A DNA stretch of 64,000 nt from Cristatella mucedo (GCA_009760855.2 WPIO01000081.1:1311001-1375000); one strand, 5' to 3'. Numbered from the stretch's first letter, positions 42,728-55,855 are shown. The notes: a model not told the origin generated them from the letters alone. Translations and numbers: made by a program.

Positions 42728-42880
42728 AATAACAATGAAGTTGTTCTTGTCGTTTATTGAGTATCTTACCACTAACCATTCGATCGCGGTTCCTTTGCAA
42801 AAAATTTAAAGCGCCTAGAAAGAGGTTAAGTTCTCTGAGGCTGCTTTATCAAACTTATTATCATTATTATTATTATTAAC
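42728..42880 (+). mobile_element. LINE-A 3' UTR fragment
   Basis: 'accactaaccattcgatcg', 'aaagcgcctagaaagagg', 'ttctctgaggctgcttta' and (ATT)n at 42859-42877. Confidence 0.87.
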
Positions 42881-43493
42881 GACAAAAAAGTCTAAGAAGC
42901 TAATCACTTTCGAGGTACTTTTTATGTGATAACGAATCTAGTACTATCTTTACCTTTAATTTATTAGGCTTGCATCGCACAAGTCATCATTGTTAATTAG
43001 AATAATTGGACATAGACCATGCTATAACTCTGAAGAAGTTTTCAATGCAAGATAAACTTATACCACTTATTCCCTGTGATATTTTGATTGATCCATTCTT
43101 CCCTTGTCGGGACTGAATCATTTAGATATTGCCCACTTGCATTAAACTTGTCAAAAACCATTGATTTAGTTTGATGTGCGTGACCCTTCACAGTTGTTTG
43201 CCGAATATTCCATCTTTCGCTTTGATGATCATAATAACTATTAGGTTCACTAGTATCTATAAACTCTAGAGGCTACAGATTTGGTCCGATACATCCTTCA
43301 ACTTAATCACAGTACTTTCTGCAAAATGTATCACTTGATCATTCAATATAGTTATCTCTGCTCTTTTCCATATCTCTTTAACGCTACTGACCATTAATCT
43401 GCTGTATTTGTTCGTTGGTGTACCTTTATGCATTATGAATAGACTGGGGCCGGCGCACTTTTTAGAACTAACTAAATTAGAATATGAAAATAA
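42881..43493. other. Unassigned stretch
   Basis: A minus-strand frame at 43266-43613 overlaps the SINE and shows no domain. Nothing else seen. Confidence 0.4.
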
Positions 43494-43672
43494 ATAAATA
43501 AATCCTAGCTGATTTAACAGCCTCTTTTTGTATAGCGACATAAGAGCCTTTACGGCTATCACCACCGCTTGCAGTGGTGATAAAGGATCGCTCACCGCAG
43601 GAATCGAACCCACGACCTCGGGACCGAGGTCGTGAAAGCAACCGCCTTACCCAGTGTGCCATCACGGCTCAC
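43494..43672 (-). mobile_element. SINE-1, best reference copy
   Basis: Minus strand: A-box tggcacactggg (43661-43650), B-box gggttcgattcc (43611-43600), and between them the perfect 11-bp palindrome arms at 43611-43621 and 43624-43634. Body stem tatcaccac (43557-43565) with gtggtgata (43574-43582) and small stem agcc/ggct. The tail ends taggatttatttatttat. The internal promoter looks intact. Tail unlike LINE-A or LINE-B, so its partner LINE is not visible here. Confidence 0.92.
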
Positions 43673-43915
43673 AAAAATATCTACAATATCTTTGAAGCGA
43701 ACCGTTTCTCGGTCAGCAGGCACTCAGGAACATATAGCCTCTTAGAAAAGGCAGCACCTAGTTACTTCGACCTTGTGTTTTGTATCTTTGAGTTTGGCCC
43801 AAACCAGTGCACTCCGCTCTTAAAGGTTTACCAAACAAAAAAGTATATCCCGATTCAGAAAAAATATATAAAAAAAATTGTGAATTACGACTAAGTTTTA
43901 CCGTATCCGTCAGTA

Positions 43916-44398
43916 CTAAAACATAAGAATGCAGAGGTCTTGTCGATCAAAATATTCTCTCACTGCATGAATACCGGCGAGATGCAGAGGCTTCTTTTCT
44001 TGTTCTATTCGTTTCTTTTCTTCTCCTCTTTTCTTTGCCGGTTTCCTCGCTGGACTCAAGCCTGGAAGCCTAATAGCGACGCTTCTGGTCCGTGCACTAT
44101 CACAAGTCTGCAACTGCCGTACAATTCCTGGCGATCTTCCAAAAACGTTTCGGCCGAGTTCGTTAAAAAGTTCGAAAGAAACCCTCATCAATATGCGATG
44201 TCGTCTTTTATCTATGGCATTTAGCCAGTCAAAAACTTCTCTCTTACTAAAAAATCTACATAGATAACTCAGATGGTGAGGGTTATGATCTGCATAATAC
44301 GACTTTTTATTCAAATGGATAAAATTCTTAGCTTTTGGCGAGTTTTTAAAGGATGTCTCCTCATTAGGAAGACTGCTGAGATAGCCATTGCTCAGATT
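43916..44398 (-). CDS. Unassigned open frame, 160 codons, possible exon
   Basis: The minus-strand frame is open from the codon after a TAA at 44399-44401 down to the stop at 43916, with no internal ATG near its start. An acceptor-like 'ggctatctcag' lies near 44375. Conceptual residues include 'HHLSYLCRFFSKREVFDWL', 'RRHRILMRVSFELFNELGR', a lysine/glutamate-rich charged segment 'KKRGEEKKRIEQEKK' and 'HAVREYFDRQDLCILMF' at the end. The helical, charged pattern looks protein-like and does not match either LINE. I do not recognise a family. It could be a host terminal exon or chance. Confidence 0.35.
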   Translation of the reverse strand, partial: NLSNGYLSSLPNEETSFKNSPKAKNFIHLNKKSYYADHNPHHLSYLCRFFSKREVFDWLNAIDKRRHRILMRVSFELFNELGRNVFGRSPGIVRQLQTCDSARTRSVAIRLPGLSPARKPAKKRGEEKKRIEQEKKPLHLAGIHAVREYFDRQDLCILMF

Positions 44399-44401
44399 TT
44401 A

Positions 44402-45479
44402 CAAGGGTCTTGCTCATTAAAGGTGCTATGTAAAGTCAGAAGTCGAGCTACCATTCTATACTCACAATTTTGGGCCAAATCTGGACTCTCAGGAGGTCCC
44501 AATCATTCTTTCACCACTGGTCATTGGAAATGTAGGCCTTGTTTAGCAACCAAAACTGTTCATACTTCCTTCCAAGCATTTTTAGGTGCTTAGAAAGTGA
44601 TTTAGTTTCCTTCAGAGCAACATGACCTTTTCATTAATACCGCTATTTCCAATCGTAAATAGCTCCTCTCTGGTCTTTGAATATCTGCAACATGTTTAAA
44701 AGTTCTTCAGCCCGCAACTTGTTTGGTAACCTTCACTATTCTGACACTAAGCCTATTCATGGTTAAACCCATTGAAGAGTGCCACGTTATAAGAACGATT
44801 CGGGTTGTTCTGAATAGCAGGCTTAATATTCTGTCTGTGTATTAATATTTACATACAACGCTCTGCCAATGAGCTGAAAGTAACTGCATGGAAGCTATTT
44901 GCACGGATAGCTTTAGCAGAAAAAGGGTTGGATTTCATTTGCTGGCGTTGCAATAAAATGTCTGGAGGTGTTTGAAATTGATGTGTCATCTTCGATGACG
45001 GCGAGATTTTCAATGAATTTATTCAAAATACTACTTTGGTGGCCGTGATCTCACAAGCAACCATAACGGCGAGCGAAGCATTGTACTAGCTAGCTTATTC
45101 TATCAAGTCTGGACGAAGGCTAATTCTTTTTGCCTCATATCAATGCAATCAAACCTCGGCAGTCCTAAATAACCCAGAAATGTTTCGACGGAAGGAATTC
45201 TACCACCTGTTACCCATGCGAAAGAAGCTGCAGTTGATCAAAGTCTAACTGCACACACCGACTAATGCAATTTACATTCCTTCTTTCCAGGCCTACGCGA
45301 AATAGCAGCTTTGACCTCCAGGTCGGCCTGAGGTATCCCGATGCTGGCAGGTTATTTTAGACAGGTCACGTGATCGATGCTGACTATGCCAGCTGTTCAG
45401 GCCCTGGTGAATGGGTCAAGGGTACAGCAAATGCACACTACTTGAATCTGAAGACTGCCTCTCCCTGCCTATCTGCCTA
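44402..45479. other. Unassigned stretch
   Basis: No recognised gene or repeat; a plus-strand frame at 44273-44593 is probably a shadow. Confidence 0.4.
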
Positions 45480-46345
45480 GGCTAGTAGCAGCTCGTTGCC
45501 GCGGAGACAAGACTGTAAAAGATTCGCTGCCCTAGCTCTGCCAGATCTATCAGCTGCCTTTGACACCATCGATCAAGATGTCCTACTTAAACTATTGAGA
45601 ACAACGGTCGGTCTGGCAGACGAGGCACTGGGGTGGTTTAAATCGTACTTCTCTGAACGTGTTCAACCTGTGTCGTGTGGGGGTGGGGTCTTTTTGGCCA
45701 GACCAGATACCTGTGGAGTCCCTCAAGGGTCCGTCCTCGGTCCCTTACTGTTCTCCATTTATACTCAACCTCTGGGAAATGCGATTAAGTTCCGTGGACT
45801 AGGATGTCACTTTTATGCTAGCGATACTCAGCTGTACTCGTCACTTAAGCCTTCGGAATCAGCTGCCGCAACTGATAAACTGAATGCTTACCTTGCCGAC
45901 ATTCGATCCTGGATGTCGGAAAATTCATTGAAACTAAATTACGATAAAACTGAACTGCTGCTCAGAGGACACTTTGAATGAGTGGGTGGATTGACTTAAG
46001 CAAGGGGCTCCTCTGATGCTCTTCTATTAGGTCTGTGATGCTGTATGTATGCTGTCGTGCTGTCGTGCGACCTCCATCCATCCACCTAGGGCTAGAAATG
46101 TGGGTGTCGTTTTCATCGGCGGCCTAAATTTTAAAAGCTTCCTTCACTAACTCAACAGCAGCTCTCTCCTGACTCTGCTGTGCTTCCCATTTTCTCTTTG
46201 TTGCGTGAGACGAAGTCTGTTGGCTGCCGAATGCCGACCGAAGACCGCTTAGGCTGCGAGTGAGCTATACACAACTCTCCTGCGTAACGCCAACATAGTC
46301 TTGTTGCTCTGTGGAGCTACAGATGTGGAGATACGTTACATGTTC
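45480..46345 (+). mobile_element. LINE-B with RT palm domain and internal deletion
   Basis: The frame 45496-45981 is open for 161 codons and shows the RT palm. Motif A is 'PDLSAAFDTID' (catalytic Asp kept), then 'GVPQGSVLGPLLFSIYTQPL', then 'FYASDTQLY', where the family has YADD. The first catalytic Asp of that box is Ser, so the enzyme would be inactive. After 'NVGVVFIGGLNFKSF' near 46100 the copy jumps at about 46145 straight to the last about 60 codons and the 3' end, losing roughly 0.6 kb. Ends near 46345 with 'gagatacgttaca'. Confidence 0.9.
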
Positions 46346-48394
<2,049 letters not shown>

Positions 48395-48624
48395 CAGATA
48401 GAGAGGGATAATCTAGAAGCTTTCGGTGCTGACCACCTAAGAGCTATTGCCCCTAAAATAAGATAAAAGCTGTTTTTAGACTGGAGGTGCATTTGAGGTG
48501 GACAATTAATTTCGGTTACCCTAGCGTCTGTCACTTTTCAACGGAAGATTTTGGTTTTGTAGAAGCATCGTCCAGTGATAGGTCAAACTGCGCTTTTAAG
48601 TGGCACACTTTTCTGTTTTAGCAT

Positions 48625-48780
48625 CTTTAGGGCTCGGATTCTTAGCCAATGGGTAAGCTATTCACACTTCACCACTTAGATCGTGGGTTAGAGTCCTGCA
48701 GCTGCTGAAAAGTCATCGTTCCAAGCTGGCTTTCACTAGCCATCTAGGTAACTACATACAATCAAGGCTGGTTGAGCTGC
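48625..48780 (+). mobile_element. Degenerate SINE-1
   Basis: 'ccaatgggtaagctattcac' (A-box side), 'gtgggttagagtcctgcag' (B-box side) and 'gaaaagtcatcgtt' correspond in order to SINE-1. The body and tail are poorly kept (ggctggttgagctgcttaa). Confidence 0.5.
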
Positions 48781-49116
48781 TTAACTTCAATTGCGTTTTT
48801 GCACAAAGGCACCAACTTTAGTGTTGACGCACGGTGGTCTACAGAGTTCTCCTGACCCAGACATTTTGCTGCGGAACTCCAGGCTCATCTGAGTGGAAAA
48901 ACACAGTATTTTCTGGACTGGAAAGCCTAGAGTTAATCACTTCTCAAGCATCTTTTAAAGCGCAATCGAAAAGATCAGAGAGCTCATCCCAAAGGCTGCC
49001 TTTTAAGGTTATATTACATTAGTGTAAGATTTTAGGACGTCACTTGTGACCGCATCCTGAAATTCAACTCCCCGTAAAAGAAAAAAACTACTAGCCCTCT
49101 AGACCTGCACATACTC
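48781..49116. other. Unassigned stretch
   Basis: A 62-codon frame at 48834-49022 has no recognised domain. Confidence 0.4.
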
Positions 49117-50397
49117 AATGTAATGTAATGTAATGTAATGTAATGTATCTCCGTCAGTAACTCAACAAAGTCATAAAGACCATGTGGGCGTTACGCAGGA
49201 GAGTTTTGTATAGCGCACTCACAGCCTAAGCGGCTTTCGGTACGCATTCGGTAGCCAGCAGACTTCGTCTCACGCAACAGAGAGAAAGTGGGAAGCATAG
49301 CAGAGTCAGGAGAGCAGTTGAGGTAGTGAGTAGCATAGAAGTAGCAGTTCAGGACCGCTGAAAAAGATGTGCCATAGTCAGCAGTTGGAGAGTAGATGTC
49401 GATGCACAAGAATTGTGGAAGCGAGTTCCACAGTCTAGGACCTGCAGAGCTAAAGCTTCTGTCGCCAACTGTCTTTAAGCGGAGGAATGGGACAGCTAAT
49501 TTATTGTCCACACAGGACCTGAGGGCACGAACAGGCTGAAACTGATGCAGCAGTTCAGCTAGGTATGAAGGAGCCAAGCCGTGGCGGGCCTTGTGGGTCA
49601 GCGTAAGAACTTTGCTCTGTATCCTTTGCTCAACCGGAAACCATCCTAGCTCGTTTAGCGGAGGAGACATGTGCTCAAGCCTGGGACTTGAAGACTAGCC
49701 TTGCAACCATATTCATAGTCAGCTGCAGTGGCCTAGTTGCTTTATTTAGTAGTCCATCCAAAAGGGAATTACAATAATCAAGCCGAGACAGAACTAAGGA
49801 GCTAGTTAAATCTTGTACAAGCCACTGTGGAAGACTGCTCTCGATCTTGGATAGGGATCGGGAGTGACGAGCTTGAGAAGCAGGTTTCTGAAGGAAGCTT
49901 TTAAAATTGAGGCAGCTGTCGGAAACAACTCCTAAATTTCGAGCACTTGGTGATGGTCGCACAATAGCATCATCTATTATAATTGCAAAGCCTTTTAATC
50001 CAGCCAAACATTTAGGGTGTCCTGTGAGCAGCAGTTCGGTTTTATCGTCATTTTATTCCAAGAAGTTTTCTGACATCCAGGATCGAATGTCGGCAAGGCA
50101 AGCATGCAGTTTCTCAGTTGCTGCAGCAGATTCCAACGGTTTGAATGACAAATACAGCTAAGTATCTTCAGCATAAAAGTGATGACCTATTCCACGGGCC
50201 TTAATCACTTTTCCCAGAGGTTGCGTATAAATGGAGAACAGCAAGAGACCGAGTACAGACCCTTGAGGGACTCCACAGGTGACCCTTCTCATGTCTGAGA
50301 CCTGACCCCCACACGACACGGAGTGAACACGATCAGACAAGTATGATTTAAACCAAGCCAGTGCTTCGTCTGCCAGACCGATCGTTGTCCTCTCCTA
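49117..50397 (-). mobile_element. LINE-B copy, about 1.3 kb, long pentamer tail
   Basis: Starts with six tgtaa units (49119-49148), the clearest LINE-B tail here, then the 3' hairpin. The minus-strand protein is readable in three pieces: 49670-49191 (C-terminal block), 50007-49675 ('SARNLGVVSDSCLNFKSFLQ', 'VLSRLDYCNSLLDGL') and 50340-50158 ('CGVPQGSVLGLLLFSIYTQP' and 'HHFYAEDT'). The YADD box reads YAED, so one catalytic Asp is changed. Two frameshifts or stops separate the pieces. Truncated just before motif A. Confidence 0.92.
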
Positions 50398-50464
50398 CTT
50401 CCGCGACACATAGATCTGCTTTGACTAGATTTTCTATGGGTAGCTGCGATTATAAAAAAAATAT

Positions 50465-52085
50465 GCTCTGAGCCTCAGGTCATGTTATTACACCTTTCGA
50501 TAAGGCTGTCAAAGGGAGGTTAATTAAACAAGCAAAACCCTGCCAAGAAAATCTAAGCAGCTTTCACATAGTCCCCGTTTCATTTTTGCTTTCAAAAACC
50601 TGAACGGTTTGTGGCAGGCCAGCTTAACTCTAGTATTTAAACTTCCATACGAGCAATTAAATACCTGTCTGATTTTAGAGCTAATCACTCCACTGAGTCA
50701 GCATCACTTCCGATGTATAACGATCTACTTAGGAATACGGATTTAGGTAGAGCATCTCTGCTTATTTCCCTTGATTTTTCGTTTGCTTTTGATACTATCT
50801 ATCATAAAGTCCTTCTTGGGTGCCTTTTATGTCGACTGGTAATCACTGGTACTGCACTGCATTTATTCAAATCAGATCTCAGCAGAAAACTATGGAGTAG
50901 TGATATGAACGGACAAAGATTATCCAAACAACTATCGTCAGGCACAATCTAGGTTTTCACGTGTATACAGATTAGACTCATAAGTAATTTGGCTTGCATC
51001 TATTCCTGCGTATGTATCTATCTATATATATAGATATAGATAGATATAGATATCTATTCCTGCGCTCCAGCGTCTCTAGTTCTCTCAACTTCCTTACTGC
51101 GTGCATTGCTAACATTCACACGGGGACGGCAGCAAACCTTCTAAAAAATAATGACGGTAAACCACCAACGTATTATTTATCGGCGAATCAGCGTGACTCA
51201 GAAACCGTAAAGCTAAACGCTGGAAATTGGCTCTTCCAGCATATCACCTGCGTCATCTGCACGAAATCAGCGAGTTCTATATTGAAGTAACTTTTCACTA
51301 GACGATCATATCAGCTTCTTAATCGAGTACATTCCTACAATACAAATTCCTACTGGCGTTGATAAAGATACTACATTCAAACCGGTCTGTGAATTGTTTG
51401 TTAAATCCCGTCTTGAATTGCGTAGCTCAGTGTTCGCTGGTCCAACGGGGAGTGCAATCGTGTGCTTCCTGCTAGTGCAAAACTCTGCAGCCTGGCTTGT
51501 CAGTCGTCTGCATTTCTGCAGCTACATCGCATCGCTTCTCGCCGATCTACGCTGGCTCCTTATCAAGCACCACGTCTAATTCCATGCTGTAAAATTCACA
51601 TCCGTTGATTATCTAGCTATAGATTACCTATTAGAAGTGCTCCCCGGCGGGGCTGGGCATTTTACCACCTGCTTGGGTGACTCAAATCTTTTAGCTATAC
51701 CTCGCACGAACCTCGAATATATTTTAGACCGTGCCTTTAGCTTGAATGCTTCCAAACCCTGGAACTACTCCCTACTAATATCACGGCATTCCCATGGCTT
51801 GATGACAATTAAAAAGAAGCTTCACAGTGCACCTGTTGCATTCAGTATTGTTAGTGTTTTATTATTTTAGTATGTAGTGTTTATTTTCCTTGTGATTCGT
51901 CCTTTTTTTCTTATTCGTGCTGACAGTGTGTACGCTACGACTAACCGTATTTACACTTCGACACAGCATAGCACCTCGAACCATGCTATTCCTTTTGACA
52001 ATGTGCATACGACTACCACTAATCATTTGATCTGGCTTCACACTCAGCTGATTTAAACTGCCTATTTATATAACAAGTTTGTGGA
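50465..52085 (+). mobile_element. LINE-A copy, about 1.6 kb, degenerate
   Basis: Includes 'SFHIVPVSFLLSKTLNG' near 50565, RT motif A 'LISLDFSFAFDTIYHKVLL' at 50760-50815 (Asp kept), thumb and C-terminal pieces ('VKSRLELRSSVFAG', 'NSAAWLVSRL' at 51394-51520; 'RTNLEYILDRAFSLNASKPW' near 51700-51760), and a 3' UTR to about 52080. The QG and YADD boxes are not readable because of decay and a microsatellite at about 51000-51064. Several stops and frameshifts. Confidence 0.83.
51000..51064. repeat. TATC/TAGA microsatellite between 12-bp direct repeats
   Basis: Repeat tatctatctatata and its complement, bounded on both sides by tctattcctgcg. It sits where LINE-A would encode the region after its QG box. 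Confidence 0.85.
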
Positions 52086-52339
52086 TGGTGTTGTTCAAAT
52101 GTAGTAATTGTATATGGTCGGATTGCTTTTCTTTGCCCAACTGAATTAGAAAGTCTCTAGAGGAGGCAGCACAGACTTGGGGCATTTTCCCGTCGTGCTT
52201 TGCTTTAGACTATGATAGTGCCGCTATCGTTAAGGTACACGGACTAAGCACAGGGAGTCCGGAAGGGATGATATTTTGAAAATGTGTAAGCGTCAGTGAA
52301 TTGCACTTATTTGAGAGCGGCAAGTGCGATCAGATTTGA

Positions 52340-52480
52340 ACTGCCATTGCAAAATGTGTTTACCGCTACTACTGCTTATGTTGCGGTTAGTGCAGAAAGG
52401 AGTTTAAAAATTTTCAAGAAAAATTAGAAATTTGATTAACTTTGCCAAAATCCAAAGGTCGCTTGTGAGAAGAGCTGGTA
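52340..52480 (+). pseudogene. hAT transposase C-terminal (dimerisation) remnant
   Basis: One frame reads 'LPLQNVFTATTAYVAVSAER' directly followed by 'SLKIFKKN', then stops. hAT-superfamily transposases carry a C-terminal dimerisation domain with a consensus like 'VSSASAERSFSKLKLIK', and the SAERS-x-K-x-x-K core is the match. Upstream transposase domains are not seen. The next in-frame codon is a stop and another follows, so it is dead. The piece is short, so confidence is moderate. Confidence 0.5.
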
Positions 52481-53005
52481 TGATTGAACAGCCTGTGCGT
52501 ATAGAAGCTGTGCGCAGCCACTTGGAGGAGGAAAGCAAGCCTGGATGTGCCCAACGACCTTTCGCAAATGTAGTCTACCTTGCTTAGCGTCCAATTATTA
52601 TTTGGCCTCGGGATTTAGTTGTAGCCGATTGCGTCGCTCTTGAGCCAGCTCCTGTGCTCGTATAAACAGAAAAAAGTGGCCTCGGCTAGTGGTTCGAGCG
52701 AGCATTTTGATTGGTTTGAGAATCCTGCGGTTCATTCTGACGCCAGATGAGAGCAGTGCATCAGATCACGTCGAATTCTCGACGACGACGTCGCACGCCC
52801 ATACTGCCTTCCAGCTGAGCTTACGCGATCAGCCCTTCTACTTTAAGTTCTACGCAAAAGCCAGTTTGTTTTTATTTTTGAGAACCAGGTTTCACGGAAA
52901 GTAGATGTTGGCCCTGAACTTCCAGGTGTCTAAAAATGCGGCCTGCTATATCAGCCAGATTATAGCTGAGTCATTTTCTTAGCGGATCCTGAATGGTAAT
53001 AGTTT
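52481..53005. other. Unassigned stretch
   Basis: May contain further decayed hAT sequence; the frame at 52689-52904 has no recognised domain. Confidence 0.35.
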
Positions 53006-53158
53006 GGAATAAAATAAATAAAATATAATTCATTTATATAGCGCCCCAAGAGAACTTAATCTCTATTATATCGCTTCACATATGCCTCGGGGCTCGAGCC
53101 CACGACCTCAGTCAGACCTTAGTCGGGGCGAGCACAACCGCTAGACCATTGGGAGCCA
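53006..53158 (-). mobile_element. SINE-2, best reference copy
   Basis: Minus strand: A-box tggtctagcggttg (53149-53136), B-box region gtgggctcgagccc around 53091-53104. The tail hairpin has agaga (53049-53053) and tctct (53060-53064) with a 6-nt loop, flanked by gcgcc and cgc, then an AT-rich end. The hairpin and its loop match the LINE-A 3' end, so the SINE probably used LINE-A enzyme. Confidence 0.85.
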
Positions 53159-53794
53159 ATCGTTCAACTGCGGTCAGGGCAGTGTAAAAGTCAAAGCAGT
53201 TTTATAAGAAGTTTCTTTTCCTTCGGTTATTGGTGTCTTGGCTTTGAACCTGAGTTGAAGCTCTAGCCCATTGACCTACACAACGCGTGGTATATGTCAC
53301 GGCTGCTGTCGACCGCCTGTAAAGCTTCTTTGCTGACAAATACACTTCCCCACGATATGGATGCGAACTTTCTCATCGAATATCATCGAATGGTAATATC
53401 ATTGAATTTCGCTCCCTGGATTGTCTCCCGTAGCTCACGTGCATGGGCTTTACTGAAATCAAACAAATAAATGTCTTATCAAATATTCTCCTCCTGTAGT
53501 TGTTCTATGTCAATTCATGCTATAACATATTGCTACACCATTTACCAAATTCGGAAGTCCGTCTTTCTCCAGAATGTCAGACCTTTGGTGTCAAAGGTTG
53601 TCTTTGAATCCCTTGAGTATGGAGCGTGTGGATGCTGTTCGCAAAAAATATCCTTCTCGCCGATTCAACGTAATCCGCCATCTGATCGATCCTCCTTGGA
53701 GGAATGCTACAAAATGAGGCTTGCCGCTGTACTGAACAACTTTTCTCCTCTGACTAAGGAAAACATACCGATCAATAACTAATTAGAGCGAAAG
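53159..53794. other. Unassigned stretch
   Basis: A minus-strand tRNA-like 'aggttcaaagcc' near 53250 lacks the rest of a SINE. The open frame 53471-53782 (103 codons, Cys- and Ser-rich at its start) has no recognised domain. Confidence 0.35.
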
Positions 53795-53960
53795 AGTCTT
53801 AGCACGTGGGTGATTTTCTCGCTCTTTGTGATCCAAACTCACCTTGAGTCGTGTAGAGAGTGATCCTTTATTGCTTACTGCAAGCGATGGTCTCAGTCAA
53901 CAAGGCTCATCTATCTTTATATAAAAACTGCTGTTGAATCTGCTATTCGCTAGTTTACGC
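53795..53960 (+). mobile_element. SINE-1, degenerate
   Basis: 'agtcttagcacgtgggtg', 'gagtgatcctttattgct', 'actgcaagcgatggtctcag', 'aacaaggctcatctat' and 'ctgttgaatctgctattcgc' follow the SINE-1 order from head to tail. Confidence 0.7.
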
Positions 53961-54839
53961 CCTCTACAAGATTGATTGGTTTACTGGAAATGCTCAACTA
54001 GCTAGGAATACCAAGCGGGAGCTTAAAAAAGGTAAAAATCACGACTGGCTTTGCAGTGACTGACGTACGAGGATTATAGTGAGAATCACCAACCCTCCAT
54101 AACTAAGGTTAGGTATAACTTCTTGAAGAACATAGTGCAATCTCTTGTGCAGAAGTTAAAAATGCTGGCGTCTATCATCGACCATTTCCTTAACGGCACC
54201 CTAGTTCAAACCATAATTTGCGATCCTTGTGGCTATTTAGCCGTTCGCTAACTGGCTTTTTTGTCGGCACGATTAATGAAATCATATTCATAAACCGAAC
54301 ACCTTCTCTGGATTCTTTGTCCTGCGTTCTGTGTGCTCCCTCAATAGAGTGCCTACTTTTAACTCTTCCCAGAAGTTCTGATTTAGAAGTTAATCACTCA
54401 GTCTAAGCTGACGATATCTACAACCGTCATGAGTCACGTGTTATGTCTCGGCGTCTTTCAAAGGAGCTGTGGTTATTACCAAGTAGGTACTATACCAAAT
54501 GAACATAAGTAACTTCCGCCATTATTCCTACTGCCGTCCCTCTCAAAGTCACAAGAACTGGCAAACCAGTTGAACTCGTGTATCTAGTAAGTAAGCTATA
54601 ATCACTCGGCAGAGTCAGCTCTGCTGCGAATGGACTGCGACTCTCAGAAATGGCGACTTAAATAGATTTTCTCTGCCAGTTCTGCTCGATCTCTTGGCCA
54701 CTTTCTTTAAAAATCATAAGCGAATAAGTCTTGAATACCTGTACTATCGCTTATGCATAGCAGGCCTACCTTGTAATAATCAAGGTCTAATCTCAGCGGC
54801 AGAATTCGGAGAGAATACGTACATACAAAATGATCTTCC
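53961..54839. other. Unassigned stretch, possibly decayed LINE-A upstream part
   Basis: No gene recognised. The last part may belong to the LINE-A that becomes readable at 54840. Confidence 0.35.
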
Positions 54840-55690
54840 GGTGAGCCTTCGATCAGTAGGGTTACTCAGGGATTCGTTTTACGTCAACACTTTTTTATTT
54901 TTACTGCACTCATTCTTGTTGATGCAATCGCAGAGAAAAATCTAGACTTTAATTTTTAAATATAATAATAAGAATTTTCTATAGCGTCCTTAGAGCTCCT
55001 AATATCTTTCAATGCACCATATATTGACGTTTAAGATGTGATAACATTCTTGGCGCTTGTGTATTGATTGATCGTGCTTTAAAATACCTCAAAGTCCAAA
55101 GTCCTCCAGCTTTTTAACTGCGTGCGTCGCTACCATTTTCTTTACCACAGCAGTGAAATTTTGCAAATTAAATGAGGAAAAACAAATTCAACAGTTCCAG
55201 TCGGATGTAGAGTGACTCAGAAATTATAAGATCTATTTCACAAAATAGGCTATCCCTCCATATCTCCTGTACCATCTACAAGAATTCAGGTCTTCCTATT
55301 CCAAAGTGACCTTTCACTAGACCACATCGGTTCTACCGTAAACTTTAAGCTACATGTCATTTCAAAATTTGGGACTTTTTGGATAGGACAACCACATCCA
55401 AATGTGTCCAAGCATCTTTCACAACTCGCCTTGACATCTGCAACTAACTACTCACGCATCTTCTAGCCTGTGTAATAATGCAATTTCAGTTTGGCGCAAA
55501 ATAGGATTGTCTGGATTGTCAGCTAGGCAGCTAGGATTGTCTGTCGTTAATGTTGCAAGGCCACTTCTCATCAACAGGCAATCGCTTCAAATCAATTAGA
55601 ATATCAAATTCAAGGTTGTATCACTTACTCTTAGGTCCCTTCATTCTCTTTTACCAGCTTATATATCTGAACTAATTCAAATCAGTTTAG
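54840..55690 (+). mobile_element. LINE-A RT remnant with nested LINE-A end
   Basis: Very decayed. A QG-box equivalent near 54860 leads into 'tgcaatcgcagagaaaaatc' (family: IRKHNLDFHF). After a nested minus-strand LINE-A end (54955-55045) the thumb and C-terminal blocks continue to 'LRSLHSLLPAYISEL' near 55630-55675. Stops in every segment. Confidence 0.7.
54955..55045 (-). mobile_element. LINE-A 3'-end scrap nested in LINE-A
   Basis: 'ataataataagaattttc', 'tatagcgtccttagagc' and 'atatctttcaatgcacc' is a mutated minus-strand LINE-A 3' end. The surrounding plus-strand LINE-A RT resumes on its right. Confidence 0.6.
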
Positions 55691-55855
55691 TTACGTTACC
55701 ATCCGCTCTTTTGCCTCAAGTCATAGTGAAAGTTTAGCACTTGTCAATAAATAATTGACCGCTGCATGACTCAAACGCACCACCCCTAAAGCAAACATAA
55801 AGTACCTATACCTCATATGCTTTGTCGGCTGCCCCGAAAGTCGTCGCTCTAATTA

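Noticed and set aside
43574-43894. 106-codon plus-strand frame over the SINE.
   Set aside because: Its first third is antisense SINE-1; the rest has no domain.
54380-54430. 'ADDIYN' after 'VNHSV' looked like an RT YADD box of another retroelement.
   Set aside because: A stop lies directly before it and no other RT motif is found at the right distance.
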